From Psoroptes ovis (Eukaryota > Arthropoda > Arachnida > Sarcoptiformes > Psoroptidae), in the NCBI GenBank assembly GCA_002943765.1, contig PQWQ01000042.1:1-64000 (forward strand): a stretch of 64,000 nt of DNA. The letters are read 5' to 3'. Both the position numbers and the translations under genes were made by a program. The notes below the pieces were generated by a model. The model did not search any database. It saw nothing but the letters and a program-made list of their open reading frames with translations, and had not been told where the DNA came from. This document shows positions 13,153 to 24,417 of the stretch, one piece after another. Numbering within the stretch: the stretch's first letter is position 1; each line of letters opens with the position of its first letter.

Positions 13153-15135
13153 ATGTCTTTTTCGATCGCAGAAATATTCGGTGATATTGATGATATCGAT
13201 GGATTCAATAGTGATGATGATTTCAGTGATTACGCGGCTAAATCATCTAAAAAACGTAAAAATGGTTTCAATGACCATTTTGATTGTCAAAATAAAAAAT
13301 TACGACAAAGTTTGTATCCTTTGTACCCTTGTCTCATTATTTATTTATATCCATTTTTCTTCGATTCATTAGGCACTTGGAAGACTAAGAATCCCAATTC
13401 AAACCCGAATTCGACCAATGAAAATTCAATCAAAGAAATTTATGCTGGAATTCGTGTTGCTAAACCTTTGATATCGAGTGAAGAATTTCGTACATTAATC
13501 AATGGCCGTAAAGTGATAAAATTATCTCAACTTAAATCAGCTGTGAATAAATCAACGAATGATATCGATGATGATTGGGTAACTATTGGTGTTGTTTTGA
13601 ATAAAATGACCAAAACTAGTAAAAATGGCAAAGAATATTCTATTTGGAATTTAAATGATCTTAGTTCGGAGAAATCGACTGTAAGCTTTTTCCTATTTGG
13701 TAAAACACATGATCAACATTGGAAACTGCCAGTTGGTGCTGTAATTGGCTTGTTGAATGCATCATTTTTGGATCGAAATAAAAATCAAAAAAATGAATTA
13801 GGTCCAATAACGATTGATGATCCTGATAAATTATTACACATTGGTACATCCAAAGATTTGGGCCATTGTAAAGCTATCAAGAAGAATGGTGACATTTGTG
13901 GTAGTTTGATTATGAAAGCTGAAGATGAATTTTGTTTATATCACATTAAAAATGCTTTCCGTAAATTTAGTTCCAAACGGGCCGAAATTCAATCAACATT
14001 TTCGGATAAAGAACCGGAACAATATCATTTTGCCAATAATTTCTTACCGAATGCATCGCTGAATCAAAGTAATATTGTTATTGAAATGAAAAAAGTTAAT
14101 CGAACTCAATTCCAAGACAAAAAACAGAGCGAAAATGAAAATCTTAAAAAAGTTATGAACAATCCGCTGTCAAGATCGGCCAAGAGCTTGGCCATGATTT
14201 CGAAAGAAAACACTTCGAAGAAAGTCTCATCACCCTTGGATACAAAAAAAGATGTCGAAATACCCATATCACCTCAAGACGTGTTTATGCAAATGAAAAA
14301 TTCAAAGACTAAATCCTCGGAAATTAAAGATCATAAAAACAATTCACCATCTTTGGCTAAAGGTTATAGCCCTGGACAAATGATTGCTTTAAAGATGCCA
14401 ACAACAACAACAACATCATCATCATCCATTTCGAAACAAATGGATTTGAATAAATTACGTGCAATCGAAATGTTTAGAAAGAAGAAACAGCAGCAGCAGC
14501 AACAACAATCACCTTTGGTAGCTAAAAATGAAAAACTTGCAAAAATCTTGCAAAAAGTCAATGCAAGTCTTGAAGAATCGAATGAAGAAATGAAAATGGC
14601 CAAACAACAAGAAGACCAAGAGAAATCACAGCTGATTGAAGCTGCAATGCAGCGTAAATCAATCAATTTGAAACAACTGGACGTAATTGAACATAATGCA
14701 ATGCAACAGCATTTTCAATTATTAGAAAAGAAGGAAAAATATGAAAATCGTCTGGCTGAAATTACTGAATTAATGGTCAAAGTTGTAACTTGTCGCGACT
14801 GTAAATATACTGCACCATCACAAAGTGACCTGTGTAAATCACGTGCTCATCAGCCTAAATTTCATGAGGTGAAAAAAAGATTTTTCCAATGTAAACATTG
14901 TAAACGAAGACGATTTACATATGATTCAATATTTCCCGTTGAACAATGTCAACATTGTGGTATGAATTCCTTTGAACGTACATCAATGATCAATGTAAGT
15001 GTTTCAAATGCTTTCAATGTCTTTGTTTTTAAGGTGAAATTCTTAATAATTTTCTCCAATCAAATCCAGGTAAAAACTGAAACAAAACTTCATGAAAATT
15101 TAAAAGTTCGAGGCGATGAAATTAAATATCTTTGA
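13153..15135 (+). CDS. MCM10: MCM10 replication initiation factor
   Basis: Three exons: 13153-13309, 13373-14994, 15070-15135, encoding about 614 residues. Both introns (63 and 75 bp) are multiples of three and free of stop codons, so the whole region reads open. The consensus GT-AG ends and the hydrophobic nonsense they encode argue for removal. The conserved core is the OB fold (WVTIGVVLNKMTKTSKNGKE, TVSFFLFG, LPVGAVIGLLNASFL) with its CCCH zinc finger (GHCKAIKKNGDICG...EFCLYH). A Lys-rich linker with Gln runs follows. Next is the C-terminal double zinc ribbon (CRDCKYTAPSQSDLC and CKHCKRRRFTYDSIFPVEQC, then QHCG). MCM10 binds DNA and polymerase alpha and activates the CMG helicase at origins. 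It is divergent from PI4KB. Confidence 0.95.
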   Translation: MSFSIAEIFGDIDDIDGFNSDDDFSDYAAKSSKKRKNGFNDHFDCQNKKLRQSLYPLYPCLIIYLYPFFFDSLGTWKTKNPNSNPNSTNENSIKEIYAGIRVAKPLISSEEFRTLINGRKVIKLSQLKSAVNKSTNDIDDDWVTIGVVLNKMTKTSKNGKEYSIWNLNDLSSEKSTVSFFLFGKTHDQHWKLPVGAVIGLLNASFLDRNKNQKNELGPITIDDPDKLLHIGTSKDLGHCKAIKKNGDICGSLIMKAEDEFCLYHIKNAFRKFSSKRAEIQSTFSDKEPEQYHFANNFLPNASLNQSNIVIEMKKVNRTQFQDKKQSENENLKKVMNNPLSRSAKSLAMISKENTSKKVSSPLDTKKDVEIPISPQDVFMQMKNSKTKSSEIKDHKNNSPSLAKGYSPGQMIALKMPTTTTTSSSSISKQMDLNKLRAIEMFRKKKQQQQQQQSPLVAKNEKLAKILQKVNASLEESNEEMKMAKQQEDQEKSQLIEAAMQRKSINLKQLDVIEHNAMQQHFQLLEKKEKYENRLAEITELMVKVVTCRDCKYTAPSQSDLCKSRAHQPKFHEVKKRFFQCKHCKRRRFTYDSIFPVEQCQHCGMNSFERTSMINVSVSNAFNVFVFKVKFLIIFSNQIQVKTETKLHENLKVRGDEIKYL

Positions 15136-16823
15136 ATAGTTCAAGATAATTATTCTTATTATGATTTGTGAAATAATTATTATCATCATTTTCTCTCTCG
15201 ATTCTATCGTGATTGTACCATTGTATCATGTATCAACTTGATCATCAACTTTATTAAAGACTTGAAATTTGCATTTTTAACGAATTAAACTAATGTTTTT
15301 TATAAATATTTTGACAACAAATAATGAAGAGAAAATCAATGATATGTTCATTCGGAGTTATTCGACCAGGAAAATGTACATTTCTGACTACTCATCTTAT
15401 TCATCATATCAATAATGACAACAATAGTTTATTTCCTCGAAGATGATTGTTTCATGCCTGAAGAAGAAGAAGAAAATCGATTAATTGATTATTTCTTATT
15501 TAATGATTGGCGTCATCCAAAAAGCTGTTGCAAAGTGAATTGTGTGTTTCTATATTTTCAAAACAACTGCATGTATCATCATCATCCATTAAATTGTCAA
15601 AATTTTGGTGCTTGCGCTATCACCATTCAAATCCAATCAAATTCATTGAAAAATATAAACAACAATCCGAAACAAGAACGCCACGACGTGTCTTTTTGGG
15701 TGAATATAAAACTTTTTATTCCATTATTTCAATCTAAACAATTTCTATTTGTGTTTATAGCTCTGCTGTGTGTTTACAATCTCATATCTCGTTGCTGCTG
15801 CAGCAGTAGCATATGCTCACCACATACATACAAACAAGCCAAAATAGTGAACACATAAACAGTATACTCAAAAAGCTAAATATTTCATCGAAAATAATTG
15901 TTTATTATTTATTGATTTAAATCAAAAGGATTTATTATTAAATCGACAACAACAACAATCAACTCATTGGATATAGCAACCATCAACCAACCACCACAAA
16001 AAATCAACGAAATACGACAGAAATTTCTGCATAGAATACTTGTAAAATTCTTTAAATTTCATCATCAAATGATTTTAATTCATCTGTAATAAATCAAATT
16101 TGAAAAAATCCAAAATTTCAAAGCTAATTCTTCAAATAAATATTCAAAACATATTCTCCCATTGAGTTGTCCGCACATTTCAATCGAATTTAGTGTGTCA
16201 TTTTCCACTTGTTTTAATACCAATAATTATTAATTATCACTAATCACCATCATCTAAAATACATAAACCTTTGTAATGGCATCAACCCCTTTCGGTGTCC
16301 ACCAACATCAACATGTTCAAGTTTAAACATGTCCATAGTCTAAGGACCTTTTAAGATTATCAAAATAATCATTGATTGATTCGTTGATTGATCTCTCATT
16401 TGTGTTATTTTATCAAAGTTTTAATTTTGTGATTTATTATTTATTGAATAGTTATTCAATAAATATTGAACATAACGACCTCACTATCTTTGCATTCATC
16501 ATCATTCAATTATCATCATCAGTTGTTATGATAATCAAATATGTGAATATCAACAAAGAAATGAATTAATTGAGATTCTAATCATCTTAATCATTAAGAT
16601 TATTATTATTTAATGAATGTCTGTATGTTCATATGTTGTTTGTTCATGTCCTTTAAAAATGAATGTAAAAAATATGAGAAATTTAAATAGGAATATTATT
16701 AATAATTATGATTATGAATAGCAGAAGATATTCATTCATTTCCCTTAGCTAATTTAATATATTCAAAATTATTCTTGTGAATAAATAATAATCAATGATA
16801 AATTGTGTTTACACTTGAAAATT

Positions 16824-16906
16824 TAAGGTTGTCCGAAAAGTTCATTCGGCTTAATCATAATAGAGTTGCTCATCGAAAATCGGCCGTAACTTTACGGACA
16901 ATCTAA
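16824..16906 (+). mobile_element. ~80 bp mariner-like palindromic MITE, copy 1
   Basis: Left end AAGGTTGTCCGAAAAGTTC, then the CATTCGGCTTAATC arm, an internal GAGTTGCTCAT, the right arm GAAAATCGGCC and a degenerate right end ACTTTACGGACAATCTAA. The plus orientation is defined as the CATTCGGCTTAATC arm on the left. Confidence 0.85.
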
Positions 16907-17239
16907 TATATAATAATCATTTTTTTTTTTTTTTTTTGTTGCTTCTCTCGTCGTCGTTTTCTTAGTACATCATCATATTTCTTAGTTAATATTTTGTATT
17001 AACTCAAAGAAAAATTAAAGAAAAAAATTGTTTTCCAATTTAGCCTCTTAAGCAATTTTAATTATCTGTTTCGTAGTATGTTTGATTCGATTTGATCATG
17101 ATTCAAAGTCTTACGAAAAAAAAAAATGAATTATTTACAATTTAATTAAAATTTTTCATTTCTTGAAATCATTGTTTATACCAATGTTCCATATTTAATT
17201 TAGTAGCGATTTCGTATCATAGTTTTTATAAGAAAAAAA

Positions 17240-17406
17240 TACAGGGTTTCTCAGTTTTAATTCGTAGTTTTAAAATTAATTTTCATAGTTTTCAAGTTAA
17301 TTTTCATAATTTTAAATGTAATTTCAAATGAAATAATTACGAAATTCATCTTGAAAACTACGAAATTCAATTTTAAAACTCTGAATCAAAACTGAGAAAC
17401 CCTGTA
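17240..17406. mobile_element. Larger TACAGGG-ended palindromic element, copy 1
   Basis: Begins TACAGGGTTTCTCAGTTTTA and ends in the inverse, ACTGAGAAACCCTGTA. The interior is AT-rich and semi-palindromic (TAGTTTT and AAAACTA blocks alternate). At about 167 bp it is the longest of five related copies. The TA at both outer edges fits a Tc1/mariner-type TA target. Confidence 0.8.
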
Positions 17407-18127
17407 ATGATCTTTATCAATTTACGATTAAACTCATGTATTTTCTTTATTTGTTTTACTTTGTTTTACAGTTGACAATTTTTGAAAATGTTTAAAACAA
17501 TCATCCTGATCATCACCATCACCTAATCAAACACTCAAATTATTGACATCAATTAATAGTAATTGAATTATCATCAAATTCTACACATTACCATCTAATA
17601 TGATATGATCAACGATTATTATATTTGTGTGACAACCTTTTAACTGTGTCTAGTGTTTTCAGCAGTTTTTTTTCTTTTGTGATTTTTAGTAATTTATAAG
17701 TAGTCAAAATACGCATCGATTAATCGATGTTTGATTGGATTGATGAGTACATAAATTGTCCGATTCCATCTCGAAATCTCTCGATCTTACCTGCCAAATT
17801 AATTGTCACATGAATTTGTCATTATTGAAATTGATTCGATCACAAGTTTGAGGGTCTACACCTCATCAAATAGTGATTCGTCGATTTGTTCATCATTTTT
17901 CCGTTGAAAATAAGCATCAATATTCCACACCAACTAAGTACATTTGTTTGAGAAATCAGTAATCGATCGATCTCGATATAAGCAATTTGATCATTGATGT
18001 AATTTGTATTTCATTTGTGCATATCATTCAACAAGATATTTCATTCATTTATTTAATTTCATTCATTCATTGAAAATTGATAATTGAATAGAAGCTCATT
18101 GATAAAACAAATTAAATTATTTTTATA

Positions 18128-18211
18128 TTAAGGTTATTGTCCGAAAAGTTCATTCGGCTTAATCAATAGAGTTGCTTGTGAAAATCGGGCAAAACTTTTC
18201 GGACAACCTAA
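18128..18211 (+). mobile_element. ~80 bp mariner-like palindromic MITE, copy 2
   Basis: TTAAGGTTATTGTCCGAAAA at the left, CATTCGGCTTAATCAATAGA arm, GAGTTGCTTG, GAAAATCGGG and ACTTTTCGGACAACCTAA at the right. It lies 100 bp upstream of the TMCC start codon, so it may fall in that gene's leader or promoter. Confidence 0.9.
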
Positions 18212-18313
18212 ATCATATATTCATTTAAAATCAACGCATATTTGTTCGATGTGTCATGTTGATATTGGCTTTCAATTAAAAGCATTTAATATAATAAACA
18301 TCATCGTATAAGC

Positions 18314-21126
18314 ATGTTACGAAATTCAAATAGTAATAATAATCCTAATGATACTCGAATCAATGCATCAGCCATCGAGCAGTGTACAACAACATCTTCA
18401 TCTCCATCAACAGCGCCTCTTATGATAAATCATAATATTGATAAAATACATAATACATTGCCTAGTCCTCCTAGTAGTAGTACATTGTCCGCTGTTGCTG
18501 CTGCTGTTGATCATCACAACAATAATAATCGTCAATTATTAATAAATAATGATAAAATCAATGATATTAATGATGCTATTGGTGATAATAATAACGATGA
18601 TAATAAAAGACAAACTATCAACCAGCAACATAGACATTCGGCTAGTGATAATGAACGATCGAATGTTATGAAAATGATGATGATGAATACGAATCATGCT
18701 CAATTTCATCAATTGTTACCGTATCAACAACAATCGAAACAACCATCGCCCACACATTCATCAACATCGAATCATTATCACAATAATTCTGTCGCATCTA
18801 CAGCAGCAACAGCAATAGGATTAAAGCCAACACATCGCCGTGGTTATAGTCATGGATCTTATAGTCTTACAACAACAATGAATCCAATTCAACACAATCA
18901 ATCATTATCATCGACAAGTACCACTGCTAATAATAATCAACAACAACATTTACCAACATTAATCAATCAATCAAATCATTTATCATTGGGTCGTTCATAT
19001 AATACCAATAATACGAATAATTTTGAAAACATTTCAGATAATCGAATTCGTAATAATTTATTATTGAACCCAGCCGATATGACTTCTACGACCGCTTCGG
19101 GATCAATAAAAAAATCCAATTCAACTGATCAAGTTGATTCGAATGCTGAACATAATAACGCATTAGGTAATAATCCTTATAATAATTTCAACAACAACAA
19201 TCTGTCACATCAAACCACCACCACCACACCGAATGATGAAACTAAACGTGCAATCATTGAAATTGAACAAAAAATTCGTAAATATAAGAAAAAAATTGCC
19301 GAAGAACAGTTACATTGTAATGAAAATGTTAATGAATATCTAAAGCTGACATCCAGCGCCCAGCCGAATCAAAGTCAACGATTGAAAACGGTGTTTGAAA
19401 AGAAAAATCAAAAATCAACACAAAAAATTGCCCGATTTCAGAAAAAAATGAATAGCCTTGAACATGAATTGGACCGGATTAAAAATGGTGGCATCATTCA
19501 TCGCCATCCAAAAGCTAGACTTCGTGATGTTGGAACCAATATTAAAGAAGGTATTAGTGGTCTTTCGGGAGGTGTGATCGAAGGTATTAAATCTGGTATA
19601 CATACTGCTGGAGAGTAAGTACTTGATCATTTTTTGATTCGATTAATTCGGTGATAATCAATTTTATTTCCATCCCTAGAACTGTGATTACGAAACCGAA
19701 AGAATTTTTCAAACGAAATACGATGGAAAATGTTGAAAGTATGTTTTTCCCAAGATATCTCGGTGCAATCATTGATTTAAGACTTGTGAATATATTCAAT
19801 ATTTTCATACAGAAAATGGTGCCGAACATGGTGAACCAACGAGTACATTTGTTACATATTTAAATGAAACGGAAATTTCCCATCAACAACAATCATCAAA
19901 TTTTGTTGCCGGGAATCCAGCCGCTGCTGCTGCAATAATCCTAAATTCAAATAGTCATTCACATAGTCATAGTACTAAATGTACATCAGATGATGATGAT
20001 GAAAGTTCTAGTATTACATCAGAATCTGGTCAATTAGTTGGTGTTAGCGGTATGAATAATAGCCAAACAAATAGTGCACATTATAGTAATAGTCCATTAA
20101 GAATGAAACCATTTAAAAGTGAGTACATTTAAACTTATTGAAATTTAATGGAATTCAATTGAATATCATTTTTCAAATTTTTCAAATTTGTTTATTTCGA
20201 TCAATCAATTATCGATCAAATAATTGAATTTCTTAGGAAATTATACAATTGCCGATATTGATCAACTAAGAGCTCGTATCGATGAACGTACACAAGATTG
20301 TTTACGTTTGAATGAAGAAATTGATACGTTAAAAAATCAATTTCATTCTGAATGTTTGTTGTTAAGTCAAACGCTGCAAGATGAAAAATTTCGTGTTGAG
20401 GTATGTACGATGTTATTGATTTGATTCGATTTGTTTAATGGTTATTTGATATTGAATGCATAGAGATTAGAAGATCAACTAAATGATTTGACTGAATTAC
20501 ATCAAAAAGAAATGGAAAATCTTAAACAAACAATTTCAGATCTTGAAGAAAAGATACAATATCAAACAGATGAGAGACATCGTGATGTACATGAAATGTT
20601 GGAAAGTTTTCAAACAAGGGTAAATACATTGAAAAGTGAAATTCATTTATTTTCAAATTTTTGACTCTTTAAATTTGATCAAAAATACACAGATATCACG
20701 AATGGAACATCAACAACATCAACATTTACAACAATTAGTTAATCTGGATTCATTAGATAATTCAAATGCAAGAGCATTAGTGTTGAAATTGGTCAATGTT
20801 TTATTGACAATACTGCAGGTTGTATTATTAGTGGTTGCAACTGTGGCCAATATTTTGGCACCATTTTTACAAACAAGGTAATTCCAAATTGTTTAAATTA
20901 ATTCGAATTTCGAATTTGAATTAATTTAATTCGATTTTCGAATGATTTTAATTTTTTTTTTGTTTTGTTCCAATTCGTTAGAGCTCGAATATTCACAAGC
21001 ATATTTGTGATGATAATATTTACATTCATATTTCAACATTGGCCCGAATTAGATTCATGGACTCGACAAAAAATTTATAATAATTGTCTATATATATTGG
21101 AATTTTTACCATTCCTTTCATCATAA
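18314..21126 (+). CDS. TMCC1: TMCC-family transmembrane and coiled-coil protein
   Basis: Seven exons: 18314-19614, 19680-19738, 19813-20118, 20237-20400, 20464-20619, 20693-20877, 20982-21126, encoding about 771 residues with all phases consistent. The first exon encodes a long Asn/Ser/Thr/His-rich N-terminus. Next comes the family coiled coil (IEIEQKIRKYKKKIAEEQLH, KKNQKSTQKIARFQKKMNSL) and the TMCC signature GTNIKEGISGLSGGVIEGIK plus VITKPKEFFKRN. A second coiled coil (ADIDQLRARIDERTQDCLRL onward) precedes two closely spaced hydrophobic segments at the C-terminus (LLTILQVVLLVVATVANILA and IFTSIFVMIIFTFIFQHWPE). Family members are ER membrane proteins acting at contact and fission sites. The fly orthologue is Dementin. 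A further 5' coding exon upstream cannot be excluded. Confidence 0.92.
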
Positions 21127-22544
21127 TATTCTTATTCATCATCATCGTCATCATTATCATCATCTGGTGTCCAATCACACGCGAATCGACCAATGACAAC
21201 GCCAACAACAACTTAGCATGAAATAAATTCAAAATCATCGATCAATAAAGCAAAAACAAATCGAACAATCCAAGATCTATGCTTGATGATTGCATATTTA
21301 CTGTAAATGTATGAATGTATTGTCGAAATAATTAATCAAATTCGAAGTTAGAATGAAATCAATATAAACAATCAATAAGTCAATCAATCAATCAGTGAAT
21401 TTCCCTGATATACTTTTATAATTTTTCAAATTTAGTGATATATAAAATTTTAATATTAATTCATTCATTTTTTATCAATTCTTCATCATCATCATCATCA
21501 TCATTTGCTTTTATTTTAATTTATTTTTATTTTTGGTTCATTTTTCAATATTTTTTTTAATTTTCGGTGTGATAATCTGTAAACAAATATTCATTCATTC
21601 ATTCATTAATCAGAATAATCAATTCAATTTATAATGTTATAAACGTTCGCAACAACCAACAACAACGAATCTGGTCTTGATAATTCATAATTTCAAAAAT
21701 ACAAAGTAATTAAATGTGAATTTTATCTGAATGAAATCACATACATTTGATATACAACAACAACAATGAATAAATGAACATTACATGTGGTCATCATCAT
21801 CATTATCATCATCAACCGCAACAACGACAACAGATAGCTTTATATTTTGGATATGCATACAAACATTCAAACATACACCAACATATTAGGCTGTCCGTAA
21901 AGTTCTGACCGAACTTCATGAGCAACTCTATCGTATAAGCGGAATGAACTTTTCGGACAGCCTAATATTAATAAATCATTTTCTCTCGATTTTTGTAGAA
22001 TGAATTATTTTCAGCATAAATTTTAGATTTATTTTGTTTATTTGTCTATTTGAAAATTGAAAGCTTATTTTCATGCTAAATAATGATGCTGAATGCTGCT
22101 AATATTTCCTCTTAACAAACAAACAAACAAGCAAAACACATTGATTTTACCCCTTTCAATTCAATTCACAAATCAAATCAAACACAAGTCACTTGTCAAA
22201 ATGTGCAAAAACAACGTTTTAATTCATTCAATCATTCATTAATTTTTTGTGTTTTATTATTTTTGATTCATTTTCTTTTTGATTTTTCATTTTTGTCAAA
22301 ACCAAGCAAAATATTGTCATATTTTTTATTTTAAGACAAACAAAAAACATTTCAAAAGAAAATTTATGAATTAAAAACTTTCATTTTTTTGTAAATTTGT
22401 ATCAATATTTTTGCACCTAAATATTTGAATGATTTATCATCAATTTTGTCTGTTTCATTGATTTATTTTGAATCGATTTTCATTCATCGATTTTTTTCCG
22501 CTTTTTTCTGCGAATTTGGCAGTGATAATCGCTGAAAACTGCAG
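21127..22544. other. Intergenic region between TMCC and PYCR 3' ends
   Basis: About 1.4 kb between two convergent genes, AT-rich, with ATC/CAT microsatellite stretches near 21480 and 21790 and one ~80 bp palindromic element (21886-21965). No gene is seen. Confidence 0.55.
21886..21965 (-). mobile_element. ~80 bp mariner-like palindromic MITE, copy 3
   Basis: TTAGGCTGTCCGTAAAGTTC at the left and GAACTTTTCGGACAGCCTAA at the right, flanked by TA on both sides, which fits a TA target duplication. Minus orientation (ATTTTC/CTTCATGAGCAACTC arm first). Confidence 0.92.
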
Positions 22545-23737
22545 TTATTGTTCATCTTTTCTTGCTACTTCGGTGGCCACAGCCACAGCATCCATCATTA
22601 GCGAACGGAAACCATTCTTTTCCAAATGATACATTGCATTAATGGTGCAGCCAGCTGGTGAACATACATCGTCCTAAGTCGATTTAAGGAAATAAAGGGT
22701 AAAATTTCCGTGATTGATTATGAATTCAAATGAACTATTTCGCACCTTTAATCCAGCTGGATGTTTTTTCGTTTCCAGCACCATTTTTGCTGCACTGTGT
22801 AATTATTAAAATATTGAAAACTTATTATAATTATAGACTTTTCAATATGAATAAATCCACAATAATTTACCCAATCAATGTATGAGCTGCAAGATTATAG
22901 GATAATTCACGTGATAATCCTTGCAGCACGCCTGCATCGGCTAATGCTTCCATGAACATATAAGTCTATAGTGGAGAGGGAGGAAGTTAATAAATAATCA
23001 ATTCAAATCGATAAAAATAAATTCAAAATTAATTCAAAATTTCAAATATTTAATTACATATGCTGGTCCTGAACCACTCAATGCAGTACATGCATCAATT
23101 AAATTTTCCGGCACCTGATCACAAATACCAACACTTTCGAATAATTTCTTAACAACATCACCATCCGATTTCGATGCATTTCGGCCTAATGAAAATACGC
23201 TTGCACCTTCTTTAATTAATACTGGTGTATTTGGCATCACTCGTATCACTTTGGATTGTTCAGGCAACAATGTTTCCATTGTTTTCAGCGAAATACCGGC
23301 AGCAATCGATATCAGTAAATGTTTAGATGAAATCGAATTACTTATTTCATTCAATACCGATGTAACTATCGGTGGTTTTACAGCCAATATAATTATATCC
23401 GAATGTTTAATTACATCTTTATTTTCATAAGTAGTACGACAGCCAATATCCTAATAATTATATTTCATTAATTACGATTAATTTACCATAAAATATTAAA
23501 GGATGTCCGGAAAGTTTTGGCCGATTTTCATGTGGCAACTCTATTGTGATTAATCGGCATGAACTTTTCGGACAGCCTAATGAAATAATGAATACGTACA
23601 CGTGTTTTATAATGATTAGTAAAATCTTCTTTCGGTGCACTGGCCAAAATGCTTTCCACACGACAAATACCAGCATTAATAAAACCTTTGATCAGTGCTT
23701 GTGCAATTTTACCGGAACCAATGAAACCGATCAACAT
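22545..23737 (-). CDS. PYCR: Pyrroline-5-carboxylate reductase
   Basis: Five exons: 23737-23600, 23450-23058, 22965-22871, 22794-22746, 22673-22545, encoding about 267 residues. This is the usual length of the shorter, PYCR3-like or bacterial-type enzymes (PYCR1 is about 319). The N-terminal Rossmann motif is MLIGFIGSGKIAQALIKGF. ILAVKPPIV, VIRVMPNTPVLIKEGASVF and the family signature TALSGSGPAY follow. The C-terminal dimerisation region includes MEALADAGVLQGLSRELSYN and DDVCSPAGCTINAMYHLE. The enzyme catalyses the last step of proline synthesis, NAD(P)H-dependent reduction of P5C. Intron 1 (149 bp) is twice the local norm because it holds a complete mobile element. The start codon is 680 bp from the divergent OVCA2 gene. 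Confidence 0.95.
23496..23580 (-). mobile_element. ~80 bp palindromic MITE, copy 4, inside PYCR intron 1
   Basis: AAAGGATGTCCGGAAAGTTT at the left, TGGCCGATTTTCATG arm, CAACTCTATTGTGATTAATC, and GAACTTTTCGGACAGCCTAA at the right. It ends about 20 bp from the intron 1 donor and starts about 46 bp from the acceptor, so the splice sites are intact. Confidence 0.92.
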
Positions 23738-24417
23738 TTTTTTTTGAATCACAAAGAAAATGATTTTAGATTTGAATTTTCTGTGCACCAAAGAAGAAGA
23801 GATGAATCGAATTAAGCTATGAAAAGCTATAGCCTCGAAGAAAATTACCAAATAAATATTTTCTTGATTCAAGTTTTATCATTTGAATGAATGAAAATGA
23901 ACTGAAACTAAACTAAATTATCAAATTTTCGTTCATTTCAAGTTCGTCAAAATAAACTAATCAAATATTTTATCAAAATGACAAAAAATAAATATATTAG
24001 GTCGTTCGGAAAGTTCATTCCGCTTAATCAATAAAGCTGCTCATAAAAATCGGCCAGAACTTTTCGGACAACAAAAATACATTTTCGAACGATAAAAACT
24101 TGAATTTCTACTTTGTAATTTATGTTATCAAAAAATATATCACATACGTACCGTGTTCACACAACGACAAGAGATGCTTCAACATGTTGTTGATTCAATA
24201 CAATCAACTTGATTGGTTTTTAGCATAAGTCATCAAAAAAAATAAATTGAATAAATCAATAACGGCTAATCATTCGGATGAATTTTGGAGGAAAAAATTG
24301 TCAAAATTCAAGTTTTTTTGAAATTTTTTAAGTTTAATGTGAACACGAGATGGCGATACGTGTTTTCAATCGTGAAAACATATGACAGTTTTGTAGCGAT
24401 TTTCTTGGTCATTAGAA
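23738..24417. promoter_or_regulatory. Divergent PYCR/OVCA2 promoter region
   Basis: 680 bp between two start codons pointing apart. It contains one palindromic element (23997-24072). An AGATGGCGATACGTG box at about 24349-24363, about 60 bp upstream of the OVCA2 start, resembles YY1-type ATGGCG promoter boxes. A related AGATGGCG lies upstream of DCAF4. No TATA box stands out. Confidence 0.45.
23997..24072 (+). mobile_element. ~80 bp mariner-like palindromic MITE, copy 5
   Basis: TTAGGTCGTTCGGAAAGTTC at the left, ATTCCGCTTAATCAATAAAG arm, GCTGCTCATAAAAATCGGCC, and AACTTTTCGGACAAC at the right with the terminal TAA lost. It lies between PYCR and OVCA2. Confidence 0.88.

Larger units (their letters stand above)
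15136..18313. other. Intergenic region with three mobile-element copies
   Basis: About 3.2 kb between the MCM10 stop and the TMCC start. It holds the MCM10 3' end, two copies of the ~80 bp palindromic element (16824-16906, 18128-18211), one larger TACAGGG-type palindrome (17240-17406) and a poly-T run near 16920. A 147-codon open frame at 15415-15858 shows no domain and is not called. Part of the segment just before 18314 is probably TMCC 5' leader. Confidence 0.5.

Noticed and set aside
15415..15858. 147-codon open frame after MCM10 (MTTIVYFLEDDC...)
   Set aside because: It is long for the region, but the frame shifts character from acidic to Cys/His-rich to Asn-rich, shows no domain, and overlaps likely MCM10 3' untranslated sequence and a second overlapping frame.
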